DNA of 64,000 nucleotides. Source: Cryoendolithus antarcticus (taxonomy: Eukaryota; Ascomycota; Dothideomycetes; Cladosporiales; Cladosporiaceae). This document shows positions 10,102 to 22,812 of this stretch, in pieces. The position numbers were made by a program, and so were the translations under genes. Below the pieces are notes generated by a model. The model was not told the origin of the DNA. It was given only the letters and a program-made list of their open reading frames with translations, and did not search any database. Location of the stretch: NCBI GenBank assembly GCA_002077065.1, contig NAJO01000050.1:124001-188000 (forward strand), read 5' to 3'. Every line of letters starts with the position of its first letter. Positions within the stretch are counted from its first letter, which is position 1.

Positions 10102-10964
10102 GAATGGTAGCAATCCTCGAAGCCCATCACAAGAGCATCAACAGTTCAAAACATCAAGGATCATGGGACGCCGGGGAGCCGCAGCACGTGAAAAGCCTCA
10201 TCATCTCTTTCCTGACTTCATCCTGGTCACCTTTCTCCTCGTTTCCCATATATTAGACAATTAATCACGGCATCGTCTCATCTCGGTGAACGTGCTCAGG
10301 ATTCGCTATGCTAAGCCTATCAGTGTTGACCAAGTCACAGCATCTGGGCTGATACATCCTTGAGTCACAGCCGGCATTGACAAAGAATCATCTTGTTCTT
10401 TGTGCCATGTGCAGAGTAAATCCTATACTCGGCCTGCTCTTGTATCTACTGCGTGAAATAGCTGATCACCTGGACCAGATATAAGGCTTGTTGTATTGTG
10501 CGGATCGCTGGACTCAGCAATAGAAAACTCCAGACGGGCCAGACCACATCGACACGCTACGCGATGCGGCAATATGCTGGAACTTAGCGGTCTTCGATCC
10601 GCCGCAATAGCAGCAGCACAATTTCTGTCTCCTTGCGCTACAGGGGACAGCAGCGGCGTTTCAGCACGACGTGAGCATTTGAAGTGCGAGTACCTTACGC
10701 CTGCCACCGGTGCAATGTACCAGACTTGCACACGGTCAAGCTCGAGCTGCGTGGCTATCGACATCCTTTCGAGCCACGCCAGAAAGCTACAGGCTCCACG
10801 AGATCTCGATTCCAAAGAAAGAACATCCTGTGCCCGAACAACGTTCAGAGCAATCGTCAAAGACACGTGACTGAACATTGTCTGAACATTGTCTGAACTT
10901 CACTTCAGGAAAGGGGACTTCCCGCTGCGCTAGACTTGGCCAGGCTAGTTCCCACTTACCCGCC
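10102..10964. other. Intergenic; small tandem repeat near its end
   Basis: No gene is supported; open frames on both strands lack domain features. The only structure noted is the 11-bp repeat at 10871-10903. Confidence 0.4.
10871..10903. repeat. Short 11-bp tandem repeat
   Basis: The unit CTGAACATTGT occurs twice exactly (10871 and 10882), then a third diverged copy starts at 10893. It lies about 60 bases before the start of the next gene and could be replication slippage or a promoter element. Confidence 0.6.
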
Positions 10965-13565
10965 ATGAAGTGGCTGCCTTGTCTCTATTGTAAGTTCTTT
11001 CTCGTGTTTAGCCACTCTTTCATCAAGTTCGACGGCAAGACATCGCAACTGTTTGCACAGCACCTTTGTTGCAGCTCCAGAGTCACGGTCATATCGTCAT
11101 GGCCGGTCTGCGGCCAGCGGAAGACGACCGACGTCCAGACAGCGCGTCCCACGTTCATGTCCTCTCGTTGTACCACTCGCTATCTATACTAGAATCAACT
11201 CGACCTCCTATTCAGCGGCATCTGGTTGAGGTCCGACCAGATCACGCACTGCAAAGCATCCAACAAGTGCTGCAAGCTATCGAAACGCCACGGCAGACCA
11301 TACTCGAGAACATCCATGTCTTCGGCGATACCATGGCGGCTCGATGGATGGAATGGCCAGTAGAGAAGCGGCGCGACGTTTTGTGCACGGCTTGGGCGCG
11401 CGTTGCGACATCACAAGCGCGCGTGACATCGCCCATCGTAGATCAGCAATTGGCGCACCTGAACAAGACCACTCACAATGGGCCCGACTGGCTTCATGAC
11501 GAAGCACTATACCGGGATGCCAGCACCTTCCTTCGCTTGCTCGATGTCAGGGCAAATAATCCGCCGTCCAGATGGGTAAGTTCGATGTCCTCGACGCCTG
11601 CGTGCTCACATTACTGACCACGCACAGGCAGCGTTCGATTGTCGGCAACAGATTGACGACGACGACGACCACCTAGATCCACCGCCTCTGCTGTGGAGTG
11701 ACCTCTATCTCCATCTGTGTGGACCACATTACTGTCAGAAGGCTGAAGACGACGCCAATCTCGCTGGTACCTGGACGATCGCTGCTTATAGATATGGACT
11801 TTCCACCGCACACAACCAGTATAAGATCATGCAGACCTTACGCTTCGCGTGCAAAGCCATTGTGGCAAATGCGAAACCTTCCGACTGTAAGGAGTGGACC
11901 GCGCTAGCTGCAAATGGGTTTCGGGACCACGACGTTGTCACCCCATCAGGCTCATACTTTGAGCAATGCACTTCCTCGCCGCCGGTTCTCGACCTCGCCG
12001 AGTTTGCTGCCACGATCGATGGCCAAGTCCAGGGTCTGCTGGACGAGATCAAGATGATGCAAACCGACCCTTCCTACATGCAACACTACGTCAGCCGTCT
12101 CAAGGCCGACGCCGCGATCGACGAGGGTCAAGTGCCGGTCGGACAGCAATCAATTATCATCGCTCGTATGTTCCTCAGTGACTGGTCCGAGAACCTGCTC
12201 ATCTGGCGTCGCTTGCAACTCGAGACCTCCCAGGTCTTGCGGGTGGTTGGGAAGAGCGGACTCTGCATAGAGCCCGGCCAGGGTGTGTCAGCTCACGTCC
12301 ATTGGGCAATCACTTATCTCTTGCAAGTGGCCGAACTTTGTCTTTCGATGCAGCGGACACGTGTCACTCAGCAGCTACCCTTTACACGAGCGTTCCACGA
12401 GTACTTCTCGTACTCTATCGAGTCGCAAGGTCCAGTATTACTCAAGTCTAAGTACGATGATCCGAAGACAAAGGAGCGCTCTGCAGTGGACTGGCAAGCC
12501 ACGTTCATCGATGCGCTCGCTAAGCATGAAGCCACTCAAGACTGCAATGTTATCGAGCGAGCGTTCCGGCGATTTGAGACTGTGATGACGTCGAGGGATC
12601 ACAATGCCGACATCGATGGGAGGCTTTGTTGCTTGTTGGCTGACCTTGCGGTTACGGACCAGCTCGCTACTTCAGTGCGGTATTGCCAGATCGGTCAACC
12701 CATAGCCCCAAAGTCCGGCACCGACACGGTCAGCTTCCCGTTCCATCGAGACATGAAAGTCTCAGTGCCTGCTCGGCTTGCCTCGGACGAGTCGACAAAG
12801 CGTGTCGGCTTGCAGCTCGAAAATCTTGGCCGCGTCGTGTGGCCTTCTGGACCCAAGGACATGGCATGTTACGAAAAGACCGTGCCGATACGTCAAAATC
12901 TTCGCGAGCTATGGGACGAAGTGAGAAACGATCTTGACAGAGCATCGACGATCCTGACACAGAAACAACTCATTGTGAAGCTGAACAATGATTAAGACAC
13001 TCAACCATCGCATGTCGCGGTTGTCGAACGTCAACGCGCGCAGTGCTATGCCATCTCGTACCCGACTCCAGAGGCGTCTGACATTGTTTCGGTCCCGCGC
13101 GTTAACGACACTCTTCTTGACCAAGCATCTTCTACATCTCGGAAGATAACGAACTCTGCGGCGCAGCTCAAGTCCCAGCCATCCGTCGGCAACAAGTCGA
13201 ATGTGCCGCCGCCAAAACTGCCTCAGAAGAAGCCTACAACTAAGCCGCACTATCCTGACCGCATACCAATCAACAAAGCCAGCTTCACAGTACTCCAGGG
13301 TATCTTCCGCACGGTCAATTACCAGGGTAAGAAGTCCTTGGAGTGGTCTCTGTTAGTGAAGACGATGCGCAAGGCTGGTTGCAGGGTCAAGCCGCAACGT
13401 GGGTCTGCTTGGAGCTTCGAATACGGCAAGTCGATGATCTCGCTCCATAGACCACACCCGAAGTCTTACTACGAGCATCAGGAGGTTCGCAAAGTCGCGT
13501 ACAGGCTGTTCTGGAACTTTGGATGGACGGCAGCGAGCTTTGTGTTGGAGGACAAGGATCGGTAG
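10965..13565 (+). CDS. Uncharacterised fungal helical protein, 802 residues
   Basis: Four predicted exons: 10965-10989, 11061-11575, 11628-12974 and 13044-13565. Introns are 71, 52 and 69 nt. The third intron removes an in-frame TAA at 12993; because 69 is a multiple of three, the frame continues on both sides. The central part is mostly helical and Trp/Leu-rich and resembles a large family of fungal proteins of unknown function, but I cannot name a domain. An Asp run (DDDDDH) sits near residue 190. After a Lys/Pro linker, the last 110 residues form a compact alpha/beta domain with LEWSLLVKTMRKAGCRV, a GSAWSF turn and SLHRPHP, a pattern recalling the HicA-like double-stranded-RNA-binding fold but without the HicA His. 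No signal peptide. Function unknown. Confidence 0.7.
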
Positions 13566-14584
13566 TAGGTGGCGACGGGATGGGGTTCGCTGATTGGACG
13601 GTGCTATGACCTGCTCTTCGGCGCAGGAAATTCGGATGGCCCAGGTGCCAACTTGGCCCTATGGGTCGCAGCAAGATAAAGTGCAGTAAGCAGGAATCAA
13701 GTCATACATGTACTAAAGGTGTGATACAATAAGCTTTTTCGACATCATCAACACTCCTCATTGTATCTACTACCACATGTTTGGCGCCGTTTTCGCCGGT
13801 GGACTTGGTTGTGTATTAGGCTGTAAAGCGTACGGCTGCGTTGGTCTGCTAGCCTGGCCAGGAGAGATGCACCACAACAGACGCCGCAAAGACGGGGAAT
13901 GAACCATCCTGTGATCCTGTACAGAATGCGACGGCACCGATGCGAATGAGCTCGTGGAGACTCGGTCAGTATCGCGATCCACCGTAGGAGAGTGCAGTGG
14001 GCGTTATTATCTTCCATGAGAGGCAACAGTGTTCAGCAGACCGTCAGCCTGGTAGCCTCTGTACCGTCTAAGCAACCGCTGTATACGGAGATCTAGCTTC
14101 TCACTGATGCCACTAGACGTAGTGCGCAGTCAGGAGCGGAATGACAGTAGCATTGTGACTGCAATGACATCTGCTCGTTTCGCTCTCAGTGAGAGCTGTG
14201 CTGTCCTGATCACTGCCGCAGCCTCGTCAATGCGAGCACAAGCCAGAGAACCAAGCTGCGGAGAGCGCGACGCCGGCTGGTCCTTGGAGGATTATTCTCG
14301 AGGGAATGTTTTCAACGATGTGTCGACTAGAGGTTCTGGTTACATTATTGACGCGAGTCATGTGCATATGATCCGTGCGCAGGCACGTCGCATTGTCGGG
14401 CAAAGCTTCTAGTGAATTCTGGCGTGTTCGTCAAAATTTAGCGACTACACTGCAAACACCGCCTACTTGCACTCTGTAGCTACCTTACACATCTTACCTT
14501 TCCACTCCACCACCCGACCGAGCGCATCAATCCCTCTATCATTGCAGAATCGAATCACATCATCAGGGAACCGAATCCTTCACA
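13566..14584. other. Intergenic; Hsp110 promoter region
   Basis: No gene is supported; an open frame at 14107-14412 has no recognisable content. The 120 bases before 14585 are CT-rich (CTTTCCACTCCACC), as is usual before fungal starts. Confidence 0.4.
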
Positions 14585-16859
14585 ATGTCGGTCGTCGGGC
14601 TCGACTTCGGCACCCAAAATGCTGTGATCGCAGTTGCACGCAACAAGGGCGTCGATGTCATAGCGAACGAGGTCTCCAACCGTGCTACACCCTCACTCGT
14701 TGGTTTCGGGCCAAAATGCAGATACCTCGGAGAGACCGCCAAATCTCTCGAGATCTCCAATCTCAAGAACACGGTCGGATCTCTCACACGGCTTGCAGGG
14801 CGTTCCCTCAACGACCCTGACGTTCAAATGGAGAAAGATTACCTTTCAGTACCTTTGATCGAGAAGGATGGCCAATTGGGAGCACGTGTCAAGTACCAGG
14901 GTAAAGATACGGATTTTACTGCAGCGCAACTGGCAGCCATGTTCCTCACTCGCGCCAAGCAGACTGCGAGCGCGGAGCTCAAGTTGGCTGTAAATGAGAT
15001 GGTGATCGCTTGCCCAGCCTGGTACACCGATGCGCAGCGCAGATGTCTGCTGGATGCAGCGGATATCGCCGGGTTGAAGATTCTCCGTTTAATCAATGAG
15101 ACCACTGCTACTGCACTCGGCTACGGTATAACGAAGTTGGACCTACCTACTGCCGAGGAGAAGCCAAGGAGGGTGGCATTTATCGATATTGGGCACAGCA
15201 ACTACACCTGCTCGATCGCAGAGTTCAAGAAAGGCGAGCTCAAGATCGTAGCAACAGCATGCGATCGTCATTTCGGTGGCAGGAACTTCGATAAGGCGGT
15301 CATGGATCATTTCCGGAAGGTGTTCCAGGACAAGCACAAGATCGATATCTACTCGAACGACAAGGCGAAGGTGCGCGTCTCCGCGGCTGTGGAGAAGATG
15401 AAGAAGATCTTGAGTGCGAACGCAGGAGCACCGATCAACATCGAGATGGTGATGAACGACATCGATGTGTCGAGTTTCCTCAAGCGTGAGGAGCTGGAGG
15501 AGCTTGTGGCGCCCCTTCTGGAGCGTGCGACAGGACCTCTCGAGCAGGCACTTGCAGACGCCAAGCTTACGCAGGACGACATTGACGTAGTCGAGCTTGT
15601 CGGAGGCTGCACACGTGTGCCTGCGCTCAAGCGCGCGATTGCCGACTTCTTCAAGGACAAGACGCTTTCGTACACACTCAACGCTGACGAGGCTATCGCG
15701 CGTGGCTGTGCATTCAGCTGCGCTATCCTCTCGCCAGTCTTCCGTGTCCGCGACTTCAGCGTGCAGGATATCGCTCAATACCCAGTCGAGTTCACCTGGG
15801 AGAAGTCGCCGGACATCCCCGATGAGGACACCCAGCTCACGGTGTTCAACAAGGGTAACGCCATGCCTTCGACGAAGATTCTGACGTTCTACCGCAAGCA
15901 ACCGTTCGATCTCGAGGCGAAGTACGCGAAGCCTGATGCCCTACCTGGACGGATCAACCCATGGATCGGTCGGTTCAGCGTTAAGGGTGTAAAGGCGGAC
16001 GCAAAGGACGACTTCATGATCTGCAAGCTTAAAGCACGTCTCAATCTACATGGTGTGCTCAACGTAGAGCAGGGGTACTTCGTAGAGGAACAGGAGATCG
16101 AAGAGCCCATCCCTGAGGCAAAGGACGAGACCAAGAAGGAGGGCGAAGCCATGGAGACGGATGAGAAGACGAACGGCGAAGCCAAGGCACCGAAGGTCAA
16201 GAAGGTCAAGAAGCAGGTCCGCAAGGGCGATCTCTCCTTGTCTGCTGGCACTGCGAGTCTCTCGCCAGAGGTGAAAGAGCGCTACTTCGAGCTTGAGGGG
16301 CAGATGCAGTCGGAGGATAAGCTTGTGGCTGAGACGGAGGACAAGAAGAACGAGTTGGAGAGTGAGATCTACGGCATGCGGAACAAGATCGACGAGCCAT
16401 ATTCCAGCAATGGATACTCTGACTTCGCGAGCGAAGAGGAGAAGGAGAAGGTGAAGGCCAAGTGCGAAACGCTTGAGGTAAGTTGTTCGACAAGTTCTCC
16501 TTGTATTGTTGCAAGGTGACTAATAATGTCTACAGGACTGGCTCTACGACGACGGCGAAGACGCCACAAAAGCGCAATACATCGCCAAGCAAGAGGAGCT
16601 CCGGGCTTCCGCCGGTCCCATCATCCAGCGATTCAACGACAAGCGGCAAGAAGAAGCCGATGCTCGTCGGGAGAAGGAGGAGGCCGCGGCTGCCAAGAAG
16701 AGGGAGCAGGACGAGGCCAATCGCAAAGCCGCAGAGGAGGCCAAGAAGGCTGAGGCTGAGGCGAAGAAGGCCGAAGCGCCGGCGGCGGATGAGGAGATGA
16801 AGGATGCTCCTACTGCTGAAGGCGATGAGAAGATGCCTGACCTTGAGGCGAGTACTTGA
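14585..16859 (+). CDS. SSE1: Hsp110/Sse1-type Hsp70 co-chaperone
   Basis: Two exons, 14585-16477 and 16536-16859, give 738 residues. The N-terminal nucleotide-binding domain begins [17 protein letters not shown] and continues with RNTVG-type and [11 protein letters not shown] blocks, then a [14 protein letters not shown] phosphate-2-type motif. The substrate-binding part has the long acidic/Lys linker of Hsp110 proteins (about 515-550) and a helical lid. The second exon encodes a Lys/Glu/Ala-rich coiled tail. Sse1/Hsp88 acts as nucleotide exchange factor for cytosolic Hsp70 and as a holdase. The 57-nt intron has a clear TAAT branch region and TACAG acceptor. Length is slightly above yeast Sse1 (693 residues) because of the tail. 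No ER signal or HDEL is present, so cytosolic. Confidence 0.95.
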
Positions 16860-17633
16860 AGGAGCGGTCTCTCAACGGAGAGGCAGAAACGAGTATAGAT
16901 GGCATAGCGCGCATGGTATTAGCTCAGCCGCCAGCACGCGGTTGGTGAGAGAGGCGCTGGCAAATGGCATGAATGGTAGACATGGCATGGGTACCTAGAT
17001 AGATGTGGATGACATTATGCTTCTCAATGACCACGCACTGGCTCCTGTGGTAGTATCATGGCAGCTGAGACAGTGGGCTAAGATACTAGCAGTGCACGGA
17101 GAGTATTGCCCTAAGTCGCTGACTCTCACTGATGCTTCAATTCAATTCTCACTATTGCAGCTGTGACGATAGCTGCATAAGGACGTCAAGAATGTTTGTG
17201 AGAGACTACATGTATGGGCATGGAGCGCTTGGCTTCTGAGTGGCTCTACTGTGTGGCTCCTCTCCCTACTGTGCTGGTCTACCACGGGGAGCGCGTCGCA
17301 TTTGATTCTCTGCTGGAGTACAAACATAGGCTCTCTCCAAGGCAGATCATTTCGAGATCCAGTGTCGCAGCTGCGGCGATAGATGCGCAAGTATTGCTCT
17401 CACCGTCTGGAGAGATTCCACTCCCACTTGTGGTGAAGCTCTCACGTCATTGTTTGAGGCTCTCTCCCGAAGCCTGCATTTTATTGAGCATTGACTTCTT
17501 ATAATCCTACACGTATCTCATACATTTCTCTAACATCGATCAGTCGCATAGCATGGTATCTATACAGTCTCTCGCTATGTCTGATAGCTAGTCCCCACCT
17601 TTCCGTCCTTCTCACCTGCTCGACTGCGCAACA
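16860..17633. other. Intergenic; no gene seen
   Basis: Open frames at 16804-16998 and 17142-17504 have no family features. The end of the gap is pyrimidine-rich ahead of the next start. Confidence 0.4.
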
Positions 17634-18607
17634 ATGCGCCTTTTCCTCCTTCCCATCTCCACCCGCCGCACCCTCATCTTCTGCGAACGCGTGCCCTCCC
17701 TCCTCGCTCCCGGCCAGAAACCTCCCCTCCAAGAACGCGCCATAACACGCGCGACCGAGAGCTGGGCGTCCTGGGAGACGAAAACCTCCGGCTGGCAGAA
17801 ATGGGTCACCACGTCAGGCAACTCACTTTTCCGACGAATACCGTTTGAGGAATGGGGACTCAAGACGGTGCCACCGCTGACGGCGAAGCGGAGAAAAGAG
17901 GTTGAAGAGGGGAATGTGAAGATGGAGGTGTTGTTTCCGGGGGGGTTTGTGAAGGAGGCGGAGGTCATGGGGACGCTGGGGAGGATTGCAAAGGAGAGGC
18001 AGGGGTGGCATCGCAGGAAGCTTTGGTGGAGTGTGGGGTTGATGCCGGTTGTTGCGCCGTTCGCTTTGGTGCCGGTGTGAGTTGATGTTCTGTTGGTGAG
18101 GTTGGGTTCAGCAGAAGGAGTGGAGGCTAATGGTCGAACAGGATACCTAACCTGCCGTTCTTTTATTTACTGTTCCGAGCTTACTCTCATTACCGCGCCG
18201 AAGCTGGCGGGCGACTATTGCAGGTTCTACTCGAGATGAATCTCGTCACACCTCGAGCCTCGAGACGACTGGATCTAGCGTACACTTCTGGACTTATGCA
18301 CCCCTCGCGAGAGAAATCGCGAGACGCGCCAGAGCCAGCGGACGCGGATGTCGAGCAAGTGAAGAGCGAGGTTGCTGCGCAGAGTAAAGGCGATCAAGAG
18401 GAGGTCATGCTGCTGCCGAAGTGGAATGGGAAGCTGCTGGCTGAGAGTTTCAAGCTGCCGGAGATGGAGATTGAGATTGAGAGGGCGGTGGAGCAGGTGG
18501 AGAAGTCGTTGAAGGAGAAGGCTGTCGAGGGGAAGCAAGAGGAGGCAAGGCAGGAGGGACTCAAGAGCGACAAGGCGGAGAAGGAGAAGGAGAAGACGCG
18601 ATCATAG
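17634..18607 (+). CDS. Mitochondrial K+/H+ exchange-related protein (Mit_KHE1 family)
   Basis: Two exons, 17634-18076 and 18142-18607, with a 65-nt intron, give 302 residues. The N-terminus MRLFLLPISTRRTLIFCER is the signature opening of this family (yeast YDL183C). A middle region with basic and aromatic residues (GWHRRKLWWSVG) leads into two hydrophobic helices, LMPVVAPFALVPVIPNLPFF and YLLFRAYSHYR; the exon junction lies between them. The C-terminal 100 residues are a Lys/Glu-rich coiled tail. Family members are inner-membrane proteins linked to potassium/proton exchange and mitochondrial volume control; that role is from family knowledge only. Confidence 0.85.
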
Positions 18608-18779
18608 AGGTGGTGAAATGTGTTGGATCACAGCTTCGTGTACAGTACATTGTATGATACCCGACTTCTGGATACACGGACAACGCGTTAATCGGTCAAA
18701 TGCCATTGGGACGGCATCGGTGAGCAAGGGACATCGAAGGTAAGTCTGAACGATTCTGGTGTCGGGAGCTGACAGTATA

Positions 18780-19644
18780 CTACCGTGCAGTATAACCGCC
18801 ATCCACTGGTATCGTCACCTACACGAATGATCAGCGTTACTCCGCTGGGCGATTCGGCAACAGCACAACTCACTCCAGTAACCCACTGCGCATCCTCACT
18901 CGCCAAGAACACACAAACCTTCGCCAAATCCTCCGGCCTCCCCAACCCGCGAAACGGGTGCGCTTTCTCCAGGTCTTTCTGCCTATCAGCATTTTCGAAA
19001 ATTGCCTCAGTCATCTTACTCTCCGTATACCCCGGCGCAATAGCATTCACATGGATCCGATGCGGCGCACAATCCAGCGCCGCCGCCCTTGTTAAGTTGA
19101 CCACGAGCCCTTTGGAAGCGCAATAAGCTGCTCCCCAGGTTGCGCCGACGAGACCGAGGATCGAGGCGGTGTTTATGATCCAGCCGCGATCGCCGGAGGG
19201 GAGGGGAGACTGTTTGAGCATCTGCGCGGAGGCGTATTTGATGCCGAGGAATACGCCCTTGGAATTTATGTGCTGCGTCTTATCCCAATCCTCTGGACTC
19301 ACCTCCCAGACTGGCTGCGGCTTGTCTGGGATGCCTATGCCGGCATTGTTCACCATTACATCCAGTCTGCCATACTCCTCTACCGCCCGGGCAACAACGT
19401 TAGCGACTTGGTCTGCAACGCCCAGATCGGCTTGGACGAATATCGCGGATCCACCGGAGGAGGTGATGGTGTCATGGGTTGTGGCGTGGGTCTCGGAGTC
19501 TGAGGCGTCGTTGCGGCTATCTGGGCGAAGGTCGGCGCAGACTACTTTTGCGCCTTCGGCTGAGTAGGCGAGGGCTATGGCGCGACCGATTCCGGAGCTT
19601 GCACCAGTCACGACAGCCACTTTGTCTTGGAGGCGGCCTGGCAT
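18780..19644 (-). CDS. Short-chain dehydrogenase/reductase (classical SDR)
   Basis: Two exons, 19644-18874 and 18818-18780, with a 55-nt intron, give 269 residues. Motifs are TGASSGIG (13-20), CADLR after beta-2, NNAGI, the NTAS active-site serine segment, YCASK with the catalytic Tyr and Lys, and PGYTESKM. Splicing restores the expected end TGVTIPVDGGYTAR; reading through the intron would give an unrelated longer tail. An Asp after beta-2 favours NAD(H). The closest general description is a glucose/3-oxoacyl-reductase-like SDR; the substrate cannot be told. The gene is tail to tail with the KHE-related gene, 172 bases apart. Confidence 0.9.
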
Positions 19645-20240
19645 TTTGGTGGTGAGGTGGAGCTGTAGTCGTGTTGAGGGCAGGTAGCTAGATCCGAGAG
19701 AGAGGTGGGCAGAGAGTACGGGAAGATGGAGCGAAATGAAAACGACTTACATCAAATCCAGCGACTACCTAAAGACTGGTCCCATACTTTTGGTCCCATG
19801 AGCTTGTGCTCGACGCAACGTGCTCGATGCAACAAGTCGGGTCTGGCAGCAATAACAATGAGCTTGGGAAGGTCGAGCGCGAGGACCCCGCTATGCCGCG
19901 CCGTCTGACCTTCTCTATTAATCGCAAGGTTTGAGACCGCTCAGGTACCACGCAGCAAGAAACACCTAGACATGAAGACGCAGGTCACATGGCAGGCGTT
20001 GCAGTGTCATATGAGAGATTTGACAGCATCGCCGAGTGAGGGTGATGTCGAATCTTCGACGTTTATGAGCGATTTAGGAGATCACGGCTTCCGGCACATG
20101 ACGTCGTCCAATCCACGTCACCATACACACAGCTCGAGCTACTCAGCCTCTATGCTTAAATCGCCACTACGATGCTTGATACATAGCCAAGAGCCCCACC
20201 CGACTTGCATACTACTGTACTCCACACCTCACTTCACACA
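19645..20240. other. Divergent promoter region between SDR and VWA genes
   Basis: About 600 bases shared by two divergent genes. A TGCTTAAATC segment lies near 20155, about 85 bases before the VWA start, and could serve as a TATA-like site. No gene is supported. Confidence 0.35.
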
Positions 20241-22812
20241 ATGGCAGTGTCTCAGACTTCAGTTCAGGCGCTTGGCAACATCTTGCCCCTCGAACAACAC
20301 GAGCGCGAGCGAATTCTATCGTATGCTAGAACTCTGCCCAAAGACGATGCTGCAGCACACTTGCAGCAGCTACTCGGCGACTCGCCCGAGGCTGTAAAGT
20401 TCATCGCAGACTTCAACGCGACCCAGACTTCATCAAACCAAGGAGCTACACATCATGACCAGAAGTCACATGTTGACGTTAAGTCATCGCTAGGCCCGGC
20501 CGCCAGCAACGATGCGCCACCGCCAATGTACGCGCCACCACCGGGGCTACCGCCACCTGCGAACGGTGCTGCATCGAATGGCAAGGCAGGTGCTGCACGT
20601 ACAGGCTCAGGGAGCAATCGTATGACTGGGCGCAAGCACACCAACCCCGTGATCGAGGCAGCGTACTTACGGGCGCAGGATGAGGTACGTCGTTGGCAAT
20701 CGTCCGTTCAACATTTCAAAGTCCTTTCTGTCTCCTCAGCACGACCTATTGATGCCGTTGTATTGCTGTAGAATCATGTATGCGATGACTTCGCTGACCT
20801 CAGCGTAGCAAGAAATGCAGAATCTGCTACAGACTCTGCAGTACCAATACGGCATTTACAACTCCGAGATTGAGCCCGAGCACGAGACAGATTATCCCTG
20901 TAATTGTCCGATCCACAAGTACTACTGGCGCAAGTGGAGCAGGTATGGTGTGCAGGAGATCTGGTCGAAAGCCGTGATGTACCCAGGCGAGAAGGCATAT
21001 AACGACAACAAACAGCAGACCGTCTTCACCCGTAATCCGTACATCTGGAACGTTATTTCTCCGTATGGCTGGCGACAAATCTCTTGGGGAGCACCATTGA
21101 AGCCTGTGCCTGGTGCGCATGCGCAGTTCATACATCAGACAATCGATCTCAACAACAAGCTCAATCGAGAGGCTCAAGCTAATGTAGATTCAAAAGAGCC
21201 GAAAGTGAACGTATGGGATGATGATGCACTCCAGTCTGCTATTGCAGGCCTAAGCGTTACCGACGAGAAGAAGCCAAAGGTCGATCGACCGAGAGACTCT
21301 AAATTTGTGCTGGTTGAGAAGCCGGCTGCTCAGGAGTCGACCACCGTACCTACTACAGACGAACAGCCTGCAGGCAAGCCAAAAGCGTCAAAATTCTCGA
21401 GCTTCCGCAAAGCTGTCGGGATCAAGTCTTCGGACGAGCGAGCCGTGGCCAAGGTCGCCAAATCCGCTGGCAAAGGTCAAACTATACGAGACGAAATCCT
21501 CGAAGAAGAAGACAGCCGCTGGCCAGATGCGCAATGGCGCGAACTCGTGGCAACTTACCTGGAAAAGGTGGGAATGACCAAGTGGGTCTCTGATCTACGC
21601 GCGCACAAGCCGATTCAGTACTTGCATCTGCTACGAGCCGGTTACTTCGAGCCAATTCCCGTGGGGTGGGCGACACAGAACAGCAATCCTCTGAAGTTCA
21701 GCATCGAAGCTGCAGCAGGCTGGCGCGGCATTACGCCTGCATGGCGAGGGTATGAGGATACCGCTGAGGAGCGCTTGTACTGGGTAATGAACCATCGGGC
21801 TGGCAGTGCAGGCACGAGGATGAAGCCAGACTTCATTTCGGCGATGAACATGGCGCGGGATCGTATGGCAAGGGCTGTTGAGCCTCCTCCGCTGTACTTC
21901 GATGCGACCGACACTTGTCATACTCAGCATACGTCCGAAGGCTACTCGAAGCAAGTTATGCCACCGCCGTTTCAGGCCTATGATCGCCCTGAGACGCCGT
22001 CTGATGACACGATGATTCTGCTGGACGTCTCCGGAAGTATGGACTTCAACGCGATGAGACCGGTGTATAATCAGTATCTCATCACGCAGTGGATGCGCTC
22101 GACGCAGCCCAAAAACAAGGGTAAGTGTACGTGCGAGCTATTGTGACAATAAATACTAACAACTCGGCAGATGTGGCGAAGGCAATTATTCGACGCTTCG
22201 TAGACGCTATGGCAAACCATGACCACACTGGTAGCGGCTACGATCTGATCACTTTCTCTGATCGGTCGACTGTGATCGGTACTGTCAATCATCGCAATCT
22301 CGAGAACATGTGGCGCAACGTCAAGCTTGGTGGCGGTACTCGGGTGATGACCGGCTGGCAGAAGGTGAAGGAGCTGCACTTTCAGAAACACTCCGGTATG
22401 TGATCATGACGCTTTGTGTAGACATGACGTCCGCTGACATGGTCCAGAATCAGCAACTTACCACCCAGTCTACGGCTGGCAAGCCGGACCCCAAACGCCA
22501 ATGCTTCGTCTTCTGCTACTGCTCGACGGCGAAGCCCAAGATATGGACGAGTTCGAGCTCGACCTTCTCGGTCTCTCGTGGGCACACGTGACGATCTTCC
22601 TAATCGGCGTCGACGGTTGTCCACATCACCACCGCCATGCGAACGAGCTACAGCGGATTAGCGATGTGAATCACCATGTGTCATTTGTCGATGCACAGGG
22701 TAACACGCCGGAGAGATATGTGACGCATGAGCTGCTGAAGAGGCATTTGGGGTATGATATTTCGATGCGGGAGTTTGAGGAGATGGAGGAGTTGCCTGCT
22801 TATACGGAGTGA
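20241..22812 (+). CDS. Von Willebrand factor A domain protein
   Basis: Four exons: 20241-20684, 20809-22120, 22171-22395 and 22448-22812, giving 781 residues. The first 110 residues are helical and contain an LGDSPEAVKFIADF segment. A Pro-rich linker (APPPGLPPP) follows, then an aromatic- and Cys-containing region of unknown fold. From about residue 545 a VWA domain begins: MIDAS motif ILLDVSGSM (DxSxS intact), then LITFSD, the GGGTRV turn carrying the second MIDAS threonine, and VTIFLIGVDG. A metal-binding MIDAS suggests protein-protein interaction. Proteins of this layout are common in filamentous fungi and uncharacterised. No signal peptide is seen, so intracellular. The last junction is less certain because two acceptors (22447 and 22468) lie close together; only the first keeps the frame. 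Confidence 0.85.

Noticed and set aside
12993..12995. TAA apparently truncating the 802-residue orphan gene
   Set aside because: A typical 69-nt GT-AG intron (12975-13043) spans it and keeps the frame, so an intron is a simpler explanation than a nonsense mutation.
14107..14412. 101-residue plus-strand frame before the Hsp110 gene
   Set aside because: No homology-like pattern, no splice or start context; probably chance.
18688..18779. Longer C-terminus for the minus-strand SDR
   Set aside because: It results from reading through a 55-nt intron; splicing gives the family-typical VDGGYTAR end at 18780.
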